Assembly: GCF_947488945.1 (NCBI RefSeq)
Contig: NZ_CANLBS010000001.1
Location: forward strand, 248,001 to 312,000
Length of the DNA stretch: 64,000 nucleotides
DNA from: an uncultured Streptomyces sp.
Lineage (GTDB): Bacteria > Actinomycetota > Actinomycetes > Streptomycetales > Streptomycetaceae
Reading direction: 5' to 3'
Part shown: piece after piece, positions 1 to 8,117 of the stretch
How the letters are laid out: every line of letters begins with the position of its first letter
Numbering within the stretch: the first letter of the stretch is position 1
Program-made: the position numbers and the translations under genes
Notes under the pieces: generated by a model
The model's input: the letters and a program-made list of their open reading frames with translations, nothing else
Told to the model about the DNA's origin: nothing
Database searches by the model: none

Positions 1-576
1 GCTGTCCAGCAGCACGTACTCCCGCTCCACCTCGATCACTTCGTAGTGCGCCAGATCCGCGAGGAGGGCGTCCAGTTCCCGCCCCGCCCGTTCGGCGCCC
101 ACGCCGTGGCATCGCTGCGTGACGAACCGCTCCTCCCGCCCGTCGGGCCGCCGCCGGCGCGCGTTCCACGAAACGTGGGCCCCGTGCCGTACGGCCACGG
201 CCGCCAGCTCCTCGCGGTCCTGGTCCACGTCGAGCAGCAGCTTCACGTGGTGTTCGAAGTGCCGCCCGCCGTCACCACCGGTCTCTGCGAACGCCGCCGG
301 GACCTCCTCGCACCGCTGCGGCACCTCGGCCGACCAGGGCGCACACTCGATCTTGACCCGTGACACCGCGAACCCGGCCCCCGCCAACGCCGCCGCGAAC
401 GCGCGCACGGCCGTGCGTTGTTCACCGTAGGACGGCGTGGCTCCGCGCAGGGTGAGCATCGGCTGCGAGACAGTACGCCCGCGTGCCAGCGCGATGTGGG
501 TGAACTTCACTCCGTCCTGGAGTGCCGCCCATCGCTCCAGCCTGCGCAGTTCTCTTCCGTCGCACAGTACGGTCAT
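1..576 (-). CDS. conserved hypothetical protein, C-terminus cut by window edge
   Basis: An open frame of 192 codons runs leftwards from an ATG at 574-576 to base 1 with no stop, so the C-terminus lies outside the window. The start is preceded by a GAGAG ribosome site (6 nt spacing). The protein begins MTVLCDGRELRRLERW and contains KIECAPWS, HVKLLLDVD and EVIEVEREYVLLDS. There is no signal peptide or membrane segment, and the composition is soluble and acidic/basic mixed. I do not recognise the family and assign no function. It is followed on the same strand by nothing visible; the neighbouring peptidase gene ends 164 bp upstream behind a strong terminator, so it is probably transcribed on its own. 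Confidence 0.75.
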   Translation of the reverse strand, partial: MTVLCDGRELRRLERWAALQDGVKFTHIALARGRTVSQPMLTLRGATPSYGEQRTAVRAFAAALAGAGFAVSRVKIECAPWSAEVPQRCEEVPAAFAETGGDGGRHFEHHVKLLLDVDQDREELAAVAVRHGAHVSWNARRRRPDGREERFVTQRCHGVGAERAGRELDALLADLAHYEVIEVEREYVLLDS

Positions 577-651
577 ATGACTCTCGTACACCGGCTCAGC
601 ATGCCGCACCGCGGTCGGGCCGGGCACCCGGATATCGTGCGGGCCCCACAC

Positions 652-695
652 GCCCGTGCCCGCCGGCTCCGGGTGCGGAGCCGGCGGGCACGGGC
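652..695 (-). terminator. strong hairpin terminator of the S37 peptidase gene
   Basis: A perfect 20-bp inverted repeat (arms 652-671 and 676-695, loop GGTG) lies 46 bp past the stop codon of the leftward peptidase gene. There is no clear U-tract, as is usual in Streptomyces. Confidence 0.85.
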
Positions 696-740
696 CGAGC
701 CGTACGCGACGAGGGGCCGGGGCCCGTCGGCGGCGTCAGG

Positions 741-2222
741 TCACGGGCGCAAGGTGCGCTCGCGGTTGAGCTGGGCGTCCTGCTTGTCCAGGCGCTTGTC
801 GTACGGGGCCAGGGCCTTGGCCTTGGCCGGGTCGGCCGCGACGGCGGCCGGGGCGACGCCCGCCCAGCGCAGGATGGTGGCGGTCGCCTCGGCGCTCTCG
901 TCCGCGACGAGACCGGCGACGTTGGCACCGTGGTTGGCGCCGGGCGCGGTGTAGACGTAGGAGTCGCGGGCGCCCTTGCCGATCCGGAAGCGCTCGGCGC
1001 CCCACGGGTCGTTCTCGCCGTAGACGTACATCATGCGGTCGGCGTGGTGGGTGACCCAGGTGTCCACGTCCAGCATGGCGAACGGCTGGAAGGTCATCGG
1101 GATGGACCGGGGCACGAAGTTGCGCGGAGGCTGGTAGCCGTAGCGGCTGAGGTCGCCGAGCCAGGGCTGCTTGATGTCGGGCGAGCCGAGCTGGGTACCG
1201 GCCTGGTAGTAGTACGGCGTGTACCGCTCAAGTCCTTGGTCGGCGTAGGCGGAGAAGCCGGAGATGCCGTCGACCGAGTCCCAGATCTCCTGGTCGGTGG
1301 CGGCCTCGGCGTCGGCCGGCAGCGCCGCGCAGTCGGCGACCTTGCTGTACTGCCAGAACGCCCAGACGTAGTCCATCACCACGGCCTCGTAGGCCCGGTC
1401 GAGCGAGCCGACGGTGGTGAAGGTGTAGCCGTTCTCGGCCGCGTACGCCTCGTACTTCGCCTCCAGCGGCGCGCGGCGGATCAGCGCCTCGCGCTGCACT
1501 CCGTTGAGCCGGTCCCGGCAGTCCTTCGTGCCGACCTTCGCGAAGAACCGGTCGTAGGCCGAGTCCTCCTTGTTCCACACGTCGTTGGGGGCGACGTAGG
1601 CGACCACGCCGTCCATGTCCTTCGGGTAGAACCGCTCGTAGTAGGTGGCCGTCATGCCGCCCTTGGAGCCGCCGGTGGAGAGCCAGTTGCGGTCGTAGAT
1701 CTTCTTCAGCGCGGTGAACACGCGGTGCTGGTCGCTCGCGGCCTGCCAGATGTCGAGCTTCGACCAGTCGGCGGGCTCCGGGCGGGAGGGGGTGAAGAAG
1801 CGGTACTCCAGCGAGACCTGGTTGCCGTCGACGATCCGGGTCGGCTCGCTCCGGCCGGCGCTGGTGGAGACGTTGTAGCCGCCGGTGTAGAAGACCGTGG
1901 GCCGCGAGGTGTCCTTGTGCAGCAGGGTGATCCGCTGCTGGAAGGTGCCCCTGGACGGCTTGCGGTGGTCGATCGGCTGGGTGTATTCGAGGACGAAGAA
2001 GCGGTATCCGGAGACCGGCTTCTCCTCGATCAGGCTCATTCCCGGGATGGCCAGGATCCGGTCCTTGATGTCCTCGGTGCTCGCGTTCGCGGCGGACGTG
2101 GTCCCGCCGGCCTGCTCGACGGCGGGGATCGCGGCGGTGGCCGCCCCTGCCGAGGTCCCCGTCGCCCCGACCGCGCCTATGAGCATCGCGAGCGACAGCA
2201 CACCTCTGAGCGCCTTGCGCAT
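741..2222 (-). CDS. secreted S37-family tripeptidyl aminopeptidase (PS-10 type)
   Basis: 493 aa. The protein has a Sec signal peptide (basic MRKALRG, hydrophobic core, AxA-type end near residue 28) and then a mature enzyme resembling the Streptomyces PS-10/tripeptidyl aminopeptidases of MEROPS family S37, which release N-terminal peptides outside the cell. The nucleophile elbow is STGGSKGGMT, with the probable catalytic Ser near residue 185. Near the C-terminus YGENDPWGAERF and GANHGANVA fit the Asp and His of an alpha/beta-hydrolase triad. The ATG is preceded by GGGAGG. It is monocistronic: a divergent promoter region lies upstream and a 20-bp hairpin downstream. The family call is from recalled motifs and length; exact substrate is inferred. 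Confidence 0.85.
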   Translation of the reverse strand: MRKALRGVLSLAMLIGAVGATGTSAGAATAAIPAVEQAGGTTSAANASTEDIKDRILAIPGMSLIEEKPVSGYRFFVLEYTQPIDHRKPSRGTFQQRITLLHKDTSRPTVFYTGGYNVSTSAGRSEPTRIVDGNQVSLEYRFFTPSRPEPADWSKLDIWQAASDQHRVFTALKKIYDRNWLSTGGSKGGMTATYYERFYPKDMDGVVAYVAPNDVWNKEDSAYDRFFAKVGTKDCRDRLNGVQREALIRRAPLEAKYEAYAAENGYTFTTVGSLDRAYEAVVMDYVWAFWQYSKVADCAALPADAEAATDQEIWDSVDGISGFSAYADQGLERYTPYYYQAGTQLGSPDIKQPWLGDLSRYGYQPPRNFVPRSIPMTFQPFAMLDVDTWVTHHADRMMYVYGENDPWGAERFRIGKGARDSYVYTAPGANHGANVAGLVADESAEATATILRWAGVAPAAVAADPAKAKALAPYDKRLDKQDAQLNRERTLRP

Positions 2223-2367
2223 ACAGCCTCCCCTGGATTCACAGCGTTCGCGGTGAACCTAGCGGGGTGAACACACGTCACGCCAGACCCGGTTGTGCCT
2301 CCGAGTCGCACCCGGAAGCACCGGCGGCCCGTCGGCTCCCCTCGCGCCGGACCCCTGACGGAGCGTG

Positions 2368-2395
2368 CGGATACTCGGGCGGACCTGAGTATCCG
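2368..2395. promoter_or_regulatory. inverted repeat CGGATACTC-N10-GAGTATCCG
   Basis: Perfect 9-bp arms separated by 10 bp lie in the 213-bp divergent region between the peptidase gene and the small membrane protein gene, 40 bp before the latter's start. The geometry suits a dimeric regulator binding on one face of the helix. The regulator is unknown. Confidence 0.5.
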
Positions 2396-2435
2396 GGCCC
2401 TGCCGGGCGGACGGAGGGGCCGCGAGGCTGGGGGC

Positions 2436-2885
2436 ATGCGAACCGAATCCGAGAACTCCCTCTTCCGCCTGACCGCTTCTCTCATGCCGACGGGCGCCGC
2501 CCTCGCCGCCTGGGCGGTCTGGCTGGGCTGGGACCAGCAGCGCGACCTGCACGCCGACGGCTCGACGACCGGCCCGTACGCCCCCTGGCAGGTGGCCGGG
2601 CTCGTACTGACCCTGCTGGCCGCGGTCTACGCGTCGGCGTCCCGGGGCCGTGTGGTGGCCGCGGTGCTGGGCACCACCGCCGGACTGGCCGCGGCGTCCT
2701 TCTACGACTGGTCGGACGACGACAGCGGCCTCTTCGTGATCGGCGTGGCCATGGTGGCGGGCACCGCCCTCTCTGCGACCTCGCTCGTGGCGCCCCTGAT
2801 CGCCCGTTGGCGGGACCGGGGCAACCACCGGCCCACCGGTGCGGCCCGTTGGTACCGGATGCCCGGCGAACCCACCGGTTCCTGA
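2436..2885 (+). CDS. small integral membrane protein, function unknown
   Basis: 149 aa starting MRTESENSLFRLTASLMPTG. An in-frame upstream extension exists, but this ATG has GAGGCTGGGGG in front and the protein upstream of it is low-complexity. Four hydrophobic segments are visible (about residues 17-32, 50-66, 69-84 and 95-118), followed by a basic tail RWRDRGNHR facing the cytoplasm by the positive-inside rule. A conserved-looking charged patch DWSDDDS lies between the last helices. No family is recognised. The gene converges on the ABC exporter gene with 70 bp between stop codons. Confidence 0.7.
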   Translation: MRTESENSLFRLTASLMPTGAALAAWAVWLGWDQQRDLHADGSTTGPYAPWQVAGLVLTLLAAVYASASRGRVVAAVLGTTAGLAAASFYDWSDDDSGLFVIGVAMVAGTALSATSLVAPLIARWRDRGNHRPTGAARWYRMPGEPTGS

Positions 2886-2955
2886 ACCCCCGTCAGGGCT
2901 CCGGTGGGCAGGGCCCGCCGGAGCGCCGCCGTCGCCGCCGCGGCGGTCACGGTCC

Positions 2956-5900
2956 TCAGCGCACGGCGGCCGGTTCGTCCTCGCCTATGAAGGTGCGCCA
3001 CAGCCGGGCGTAGTGCCCGTCCTTGGCCAGCAGCGCGGCGTGCGTACCGTCCTCCACCACCCGGCCGTGGTCCATCACCACGACCCGGTCGGCGCGGGCG
3101 GCCGTGGTCAGCCGGTGGGCGACCACCAGCGTGGTGCGGCGGCCGGCGATCCGGTCGGTCGCCCGGTTGACCAGCGCCTCGCTGGCGAGGTCGAGGGATG
3201 CGGTCGCCTCGTCGAGCAACAGCACGTCGGGGCCGACCAGTTCGGCGCGGGCGAGCGCGATGAGCTGGCGCTGGCCGGCCGAGAGGTTGCGGCCCCGTTC
3301 GGCGACCTCGTGCAGGTAGCCGCCGTCCAGCGTGGCGATCATGTCGTGCGCGCCGACCGCGCGGGCCGCCGCCTCCACGTCGGCGTCGGGCGCGTCCGGC
3401 CGCCCGTAGGCGATGGCGTCCCGGACCGTGCCGGGGAACAGGTAGGCCTCCTGCGGGACGACGCCGAGGCGGTGCCGGTACGCGGTCATGTCGAGGTCCC
3501 GCAGGTCGGCGCCGTCGGCGGTGACCCGACCGGACGTCGGATCGTAGAAGCGCGCGACGAGCTTCACCAGCGTGGACTTGCCGGCTCCGGTCTCGCCGAC
3601 GAACGCCACGGTCTGTCCCGCCGGAATGCGCAGGTCGACGCCGGACAGGGCCTCCTCCTCGTCCCCGTAGGCGAAGGAGACGTTCTCGAAGGCGATCTCG
3701 CCGCGCAGCGAGGTCACCTCCCGGGGGTGCTCGGCCGGGACCGTCGAGGTGGGCTCGCGCAGCAACTGCTGGATGCGGCCGAGGGAGACGGTGGCCTGCT
3801 GGTAGCCGTCGAAGACCTGGGAGAGCTGCTGGACGGGGGCGAAGAACAGATCGATGTAGAGCAGGTAGGCGACCAGCGCGCCGGTGGTGAGCGTGCCGTC
3901 GTCGACCCGTCCGGCGCCGACGATCATCACCGCGGCGGCGGCGACCGAGGAGAGCAACTGGACGAAGGGGAAGTAGATCGAGATCAGCCACTGGCCCCGG
4001 ACGCGCGCCTCGCGGTAGTGGTCGCTGCGGGCCGCGAACCGGGCCGCCCCGTCGCGCTCCCGGCCGAAGGCCTGGACGATCCGCAGCCCGGAGACGGACT
4101 CCTGGAGATCGCCGTTGACCGCGCTGATGCGCTCACGCGCCAGCTCGTACGCCCGCACGCTCTTGCGACGGAAGACGACGGTGCCGACGATCAGCACCGG
4201 CAGGGTGGCGAAGACGACGAGGGCGAGCTGCACGTCGAGGACGAGCAGCGCCGCCATGATCCCGAAGAACGTGACGACCGAGACGAACGCGGTGACCAGG
4301 CCGGTCTGAAGGAACGTGGACAGCGCGTCCACGTCCGTCGTCATCCGGGTCATGATCTTGCCGGTGAGCTCGCGCTCGTAGAAGTCGAGGCCCAGGCGCT
4401 GGAGCTGGGCGAAGATCTTGAGCCGCAGCGAGTAGAGGACCCGCTCGCCGGTGCGGCCCGTCATCCGGGTCTCGCCGATCTGCGCCGCCCACTGGACCAG
4501 CACGACGAGGAGGGCGAGCCCGGAGGCCGCCCAGACCGCCCCGATCGACACCTGGGTGACGCCCTCGTCGATGCCGTGCCGGATCAGCACCGGCAGCAGC
4601 AGGCCCATGCCCGCGTCCACGGCGACCAGTCCGAGGCTCACCATCAGCACCAGCCCGAAGCCGCGCAGCAGCCGCCGCAGGCCGTAGGAGTCCTCCGGCA
4701 GAACCGCCCGCTCCTCGTCCACGGCGGGTGTGTCGGTGGCCGGCGGCAGTGCGGCGACCTGGGCGAGCAGTTCCGGGGTGGCGGGCATCCCGGCCGCCGT
4801 GGTGTCGCGCTCCTCCTCGGTGCGGATCCACAGCTCGGGCGTGATCCCGCGCTCGGCGTCGAACTCCGCCTCCAGCTCGTCCTGGACCGACCGGTCGTCC
4901 TCGGGCACCGCCCCGCCGGGCGGCGGACGGTGGCCGGGCGAGGTGCCGCCGAGCTCGTCGGGGTCGGTGAGCAGCCGGCGGTAGAGGGCGGAACGCGCCT
5001 CCAGCTCCTCGTGGGTGCCGACGTCGGAGAGCCGGCCGTCGTCGAGGACCGCGATCCGGTCGGCGAGGCCGAGCGTGGACCGCCGGTGGGCGATCAGCAG
5101 CGTGGTGCGCCCCGCCATGACGTGCGTGAGGGCCTCGTGGATCTCGTGCTCGACCCGGGCGTCCACGGCGGAGGTGGCGTCGTCCAGGACGAGCAGCCGG
5201 GGGTCGGTGAGGATCGCCCGGGCGAGCGCGATGCGCTGGCGCTGACCGCCGGAGAGCGTCAGCCCGTGCTCGCCGACCTTGGTGTCGTAGCCGAGCGGCA
5301 GCTCGGCGATGAAGCGGTCGGCCTGCGCGGCGCGGGCGGCGCGCTCGATCTGCTCCTGGGTGGCGTCGGGATGCCCGTAGGCGATGTTGTCGCGGATGGA
5401 CTCGGAGAACAGGAAGCTGTCCTCCGGTACGAGGCCGATGGCCGCCCGCAGCGACCGCTGGGTCAGCTCGCGCACGTCGTGGCCGCCGACCAGGACGGCC
5501 CCGTGCGTCACGTCGTAGAAGCGCGGCACCAGGAGGGAGACGGTGGACTTGCCGCTGCCGGACGCGCCGACGAGGGCGACGGTCTCGCCGGGCTCGATGG
5601 TGAGCGAGAAGCCCTGGAGGACGGGGCGCAGGGCGGGCTCGGGCTCGGCGGCGGTCTCTGCGCCCGCGGTGCCGTCACCGGGCGTGCCGGTCGCGGTACC
5701 GGTGGGCTCGGCGCCGGCGGCGGGGGCGGTCGCGGGGGCGGTGGGGGCAGCGGCGGTTCCGGTACGGGTGGCTCCGGTGCGGGTGACGTAGCCGAAGCTC
5801 ACGTCGTCGAACTCGATGCCGGCCGGGGCGTCGGCGGGCAGGTCCTTGGTGCCGTCGCTCATGGTGGGCTCGGTGTCGATCAGCTCCAGTACCCGCTCCA

Positions 5901-6999
5901 CGCCCGCCCTGGCCTGCTGGCCCACGGTCAGCACCATGGCGAGCATCCGGACCGGGCCGACGAGCTGGGCCAGATAGGTCGAGAAGGCGACGAACGTACC
6001 GAGCGTGATCTCGCCGCGGGTCGCCAGCCAGCCGCCGAGCGCCAGCATCGCGACCTGCCCGAGGGCGGGAACGGCCTGGAGCGCGGGGGTGTAGCGCGAG
6101 TTCAGCCGGACGGTGCGCAGACGCCCCGCGAAGAGCCGGCGGCCGACCGTCCGCAGCTTGCCGGTCTCCTGCTCCTCCTGCCCGAAGCCCTTCACGACGC
6201 GGACGCCGGTCACGGCGCCGTCGACCACCCCGGCGACGGCGGCGGCCTGGCTCTGCGCGTACCAGGTGGCGGGGAAGAGCCGGGTCCTGGAGCGGCGCGC
6301 GATGAACCAGAGCGCGGGCGCTACGGCCACCGCGACCAGTGTCAGCAGCGGCGACAGCCAGGCCATGACGACCAGGGAGACGAGGAAGAGCAGGACGTTC
6401 CCGATGGTCATCGGGAGCATGAACAGGAGTCCCTGGATGAGCTGGAGGTCGCTGGTGGCGCGTCCGACGACCTGGCCGGTGGACAGCTCGTCCTGGCGCC
6501 GCCCGTCCAGCTTCGTGATCGTCGAGTACATCTCGGTACGCAGGTCGTGCTGCACGTCGAGGGCGAGCCGGCCCCCGTAGTAGCGGCGGACGAACGTCGC
6601 GAGGTAGACGACGACCGCTCCCCCTATCAGCAGTCCGGTCCAGACGGCGAGGGAACGGGTGTGCTCGGTGACGACGTCATCGATGATCACTTTGGTGATC
6701 AGCGGGATGAGCGCCGTGACGCCCATCCCCACAAGTGAGGACCCGAGGGCCAGCACCACATTGCGCCGGTAGCGCCAGGCGTACCCGGACAGTCTCCGCG
6801 CCCAGCCCTGCCGCCCCGCGCCCTCTTGTTCCGCGCCCTGCACCGGTGCCTCCCGTTCGCCCTGCGTGTCGCCGTGCCGCGTCGCCGCGCCCGGTCGTCG
6901 CACATCGCGTGCGTCGCCCTGCGTGGCCGTTCCACCGTGTTCGCCGGCGGACGGCCTGCTCCGCCGCACCGCTCCAACGCCCTGGGCTGCGGATTTCAT
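2956..6999 (-). CDS. fused two-half ABC exporter (TMD-NBD-TMD-NBD)
   Basis: 1347 aa, two type-IV ABC exporter halves in one chain. Half one has a membrane domain (about 75-370) and an NBD with Walker A GASGSGKST (about 480), signature LSGGQRQ (about 585) and Walker B LLVLDDATS. Half two has a membrane domain from about 775 and an NBD with Walker A GETGAGKST (about 1140), signature LSAGQRQ and LLLDEATAS. NBD1 has Asp where the catalytic Glu should be, and NBD2 has the altered signature, so one ATP site is degenerate and one canonical, as in heterodimeric exporters. An Ala/Thr/Pro/Gly-rich insert of about 50 residues (about 403-456) sits inside NBD1 just after the A-loop Tyr. The substrate cannot be told; lipid or drug export is typical. 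The start is uncertain by up to 60 codons because the N-terminus is low-complexity. Confidence 0.88.
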   Translation of the reverse strand: MKSAAQGVGAVRRSRPSAGEHGGTATQGDARDVRRPGAATRHGDTQGEREAPVQGAEQEGAGRQGWARRLSGYAWRYRRNVVLALGSSLVGMGVTALIPLITKVIIDDVVTEHTRSLAVWTGLLIGGAVVVYLATFVRRYYGGRLALDVQHDLRTEMYSTITKLDGRRQDELSTGQVVGRATSDLQLIQGLLFMLPMTIGNVLLFLVSLVVMAWLSPLLTLVAVAVAPALWFIARRSRTRLFPATWYAQSQAAAVAGVVDGAVTGVRVVKGFGQEEQETGKLRTVGRRLFAGRLRTVRLNSRYTPALQAVPALGQVAMLALGGWLATRGEITLGTFVAFSTYLAQLVGPVRMLAMVLTVGQQARAGVERVLELIDTEPTMSDGTKDLPADAPAGIEFDDVSFGYVTRTGATRTGTAAAPTAPATAPAAGAEPTGTATGTPGDGTAGAETAAEPEPALRPVLQGFSLTIEPGETVALVGASGSGKSTVSLLVPRFYDVTHGAVLVGGHDVRELTQRSLRAAIGLVPEDSFLFSESIRDNIAYGHPDATQEQIERAARAAQADRFIAELPLGYDTKVGEHGLTLSGGQRQRIALARAILTDPRLLVLDDATSAVDARVEHEIHEALTHVMAGRTTLLIAHRRSTLGLADRIAVLDDGRLSDVGTHEELEARSALYRRLLTDPDELGGTSPGHRPPPGGAVPEDDRSVQDELEAEFDAERGITPELWIRTEEERDTTAAGMPATPELLAQVAALPPATDTPAVDEERAVLPEDSYGLRRLLRGFGLVLMVSLGLVAVDAGMGLLLPVLIRHGIDEGVTQVSIGAVWAASGLALLVVLVQWAAQIGETRMTGRTGERVLYSLRLKIFAQLQRLGLDFYERELTGKIMTRMTTDVDALSTFLQTGLVTAFVSVVTFFGIMAALLVLDVQLALVVFATLPVLIVGTVVFRRKSVRAYELARERISAVNGDLQESVSGLRIVQAFGRERDGAARFAARSDHYREARVRGQWLISIYFPFVQLLSSVAAAAVMIVGAGRVDDGTLTTGALVAYLLYIDLFFAPVQQLSQVFDGYQQATVSLGRIQQLLREPTSTVPAEHPREVTSLRGEIAFENVSFAYGDEEEALSGVDLRIPAGQTVAFVGETGAGKSTLVKLVARFYDPTSGRVTADGADLRDLDMTAYRHRLGVVPQEAYLFPGTVRDAIAYGRPDAPDADVEAAARAVGAHDMIATLDGGYLHEVAERGRNLSAGQRQLIALARAELVGPDVLLLDEATASLDLASEALVNRATDRIAGRRTTLVVAHRLTTAARADRVVVMDHGRVVEDGTHAALLAKDGHYARLWRTFIGEDEPAAVR

Positions 7000-7027
7000 C
7001 CCGCCGCAACAATTACGGGACCGAGGA

Positions 7028-7075
7028 CCTAGGCCCCCTCACCCGTTCGGATGAAACAGAGGGTGAGGGGGTAGG
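7028..7075. promoter_or_regulatory. long inverted repeat in the divergent ABC exporter / 7148 gene region
   Basis: Arms CCCCCTCACCC (7034-7044) and GGGTGAGGGGG (7061-7071) are perfect over 11 bp and extend by CCTA (7028-7031) and TAGG (7072-7075) after a 2-nt bulge. It lies 35-76 bp from the exporter start and 73 bp before the other gene, so it is better placed as an operator or 5' leader structure than as a terminator. Confidence 0.5.
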
Positions 7076-7147
7076 CCGGGTTTCCACTCCATGTCACTCT
7101 GGGTAATCAGTCCACGGAACAGAAAGTGAAGCGAGGGGGGCAGGTTC

Positions 7148-7522
7148 ATGTCGGACGACAAGCCGAGGTCGGACGCGTACCGCAGCGGTCAGGTGTACGC
7201 GGTGCTGGAGGTGCTGCGGAGGTTGGGCGGGGTGCCCGGGGGCCCTCGGTTCGGGGACGAGGACGTGCGTCGGAACGCCTCCCGGAGGCCGCTGCACGTG
7301 ATGGCGGAGCCCTTCCTGATGCTCGGCAAGTGCTACGGCTGGGCCCGGCGCAAGGACAGGGTGGCCGCCGACACGCTGCTGCGGTCGCTGCCCGATCTGA
7401 TGCCCCTGGCCACCAAGGGAGATCCGTTCCCCGGAAGCCTCACCGACGACCAGCAGGCCGGATTCCTCCAAGGACGGCTCGACCAACTGGAGGCGATAGC
7501 CGAAAAGACGGGTGTGCGCTGA
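7148..7522 (+). CDS. small protein recalling the C-terminal region of Cas8c/Csd1
   Basis: 124 aa. The ATG has GAGGGGGGCAGG just upstream. The sequence is soluble and mostly helical. Its layout (AYRSGQVYAVLE near residue 10, RNASRRP near 42, then FPGSLTDDQQAGFLQGR near 98) recalls from memory the C-terminal helical part of type I-C Cascade subunit Cas8c (AYRLGR..AVLE, NATIRDR, FP..LSLEEQG.F.LGYYHQ). There is no cas gene and no repeat array near, so a CRISPR role is not supported; it may be a free-standing relative or only a chance likeness. Annotated here as hypothetical. It is followed after 24 bp by the SRPBCC gene in the same direction, probably one transcript. Confidence 0.7.
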   Translation: MSDDKPRSDAYRSGQVYAVLEVLRRLGGVPGGPRFGDEDVRRNASRRPLHVMAEPFLMLGKCYGWARRKDRVAADTLLRSLPDLMPLATKGDPFPGSLTDDQQAGFLQGRLDQLEAIAEKTGVR

Positions 7523-7546
7523 CTCCCGTCTCCTACGCTCGACCTC

Positions 7547-7954
7547 ATGGAGAGCAATGCGCCGGCCACACGCCACATCAGCACCCATATCGACCGCTCC
7601 GTGGAGGAGGTGTACAAGTACGCGTCGGACCCGGCCCGCCTGCCCGAGTGGGCGGCGGGGCTCAGCGGGTCCATCGAAAAGGTGGACGGGAAGTGGATCG
7701 CGCAGTCACCGATGGGGCGGGTCGTGGTCGACTTCGCGCCGGAGAACGCGTGGGGCGTGCTGGACCACTACGTCACGCTGGAATCCGGCCAGACCTTCTA
7801 CAACCCGGTGCGGGTGATCGCGGACGGCGAGGGAGCGGAAGTCGTCTTCACGCTGCGGCGTCAGCCGGAGATGACCGACGCGGAGTTCCAGCGCGACACG
7901 GACGCGATCACCGCCGATCTGGCCGCGCTCAAGACCTTGCTGGAGCGCGGATAG
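7547..7954 (+). CDS. SRPBCC-family (polyketide cyclase/dehydrase-like fold) protein
   Basis: 135 aa beginning MESNAPATRHISTHIDRSV. The pattern of a short helix after the first strand (VEEVYKYASDPARLPEWAAGL), a central strand run and a long C-terminal amphipathic helix (DTDAITADLAALKTLLER) is the SRPBCC/START-like helix-grip fold. Such proteins bind hydrophobic ligands in a central cavity; no catalytic residues can be assigned. It lies 24 bp after the preceding small gene and ends before a 19-bp bidirectional terminator. It has no link to the polyketide cluster 30 kb away. Confidence 0.8.
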   Translation: MESNAPATRHISTHIDRSVEEVYKYASDPARLPEWAAGLSGSIEKVDGKWIAQSPMGRVVVDFAPENAWGVLDHYVTLESGQTFYNPVRVIADGEGAEVVFTLRRQPEMTDAEFQRDTDAITADLAALKTLLERG

Positions 7955-7995
7955 CCGCTCCGCCGTCCGGCGGCACGGAGCGCGCCGGGAGACGC

Positions 7996-8040
7996 CGGTG
8001 CCCCGGACCCTCCCACCGGTCGGGAGGGTCCGGGGCACCG
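7996..8040. terminator. bidirectional hairpin terminator, 19-bp perfect stem
   Basis: Arms 7996-8014 and 8022-8040 are perfectly complementary with a 7-nt loop ACCGGTC. The hairpin lies between the converging SRPBCC gene and the TPP-enzyme gene, 42 bp and 78 bp from their stop codons. Confidence 0.9.
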
Positions 8041-8117
8041 TCGGGGGCACTCGTGAGCGGTCGTCCGCCCGCGTGCGGGTGCGGGGCCGGCCCCGCACCG
8101 GTCCCGGCCCCGGTAGC

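Noticed and set aside
2839..6738. 1299-codon open frame on the plus strand opposite the ABC exporter gene
   Set aside because: Arg/Gly/Asp-rich antisense shadow of a gene with clear domains; high GC makes such frames common.
7148..7522. CRISPR-Cas locus
   Set aside because: Only one small protein has a vague Cas8c likeness; no cas1, cas2, cas3 or repeat-spacer array was seen anywhere in the window.
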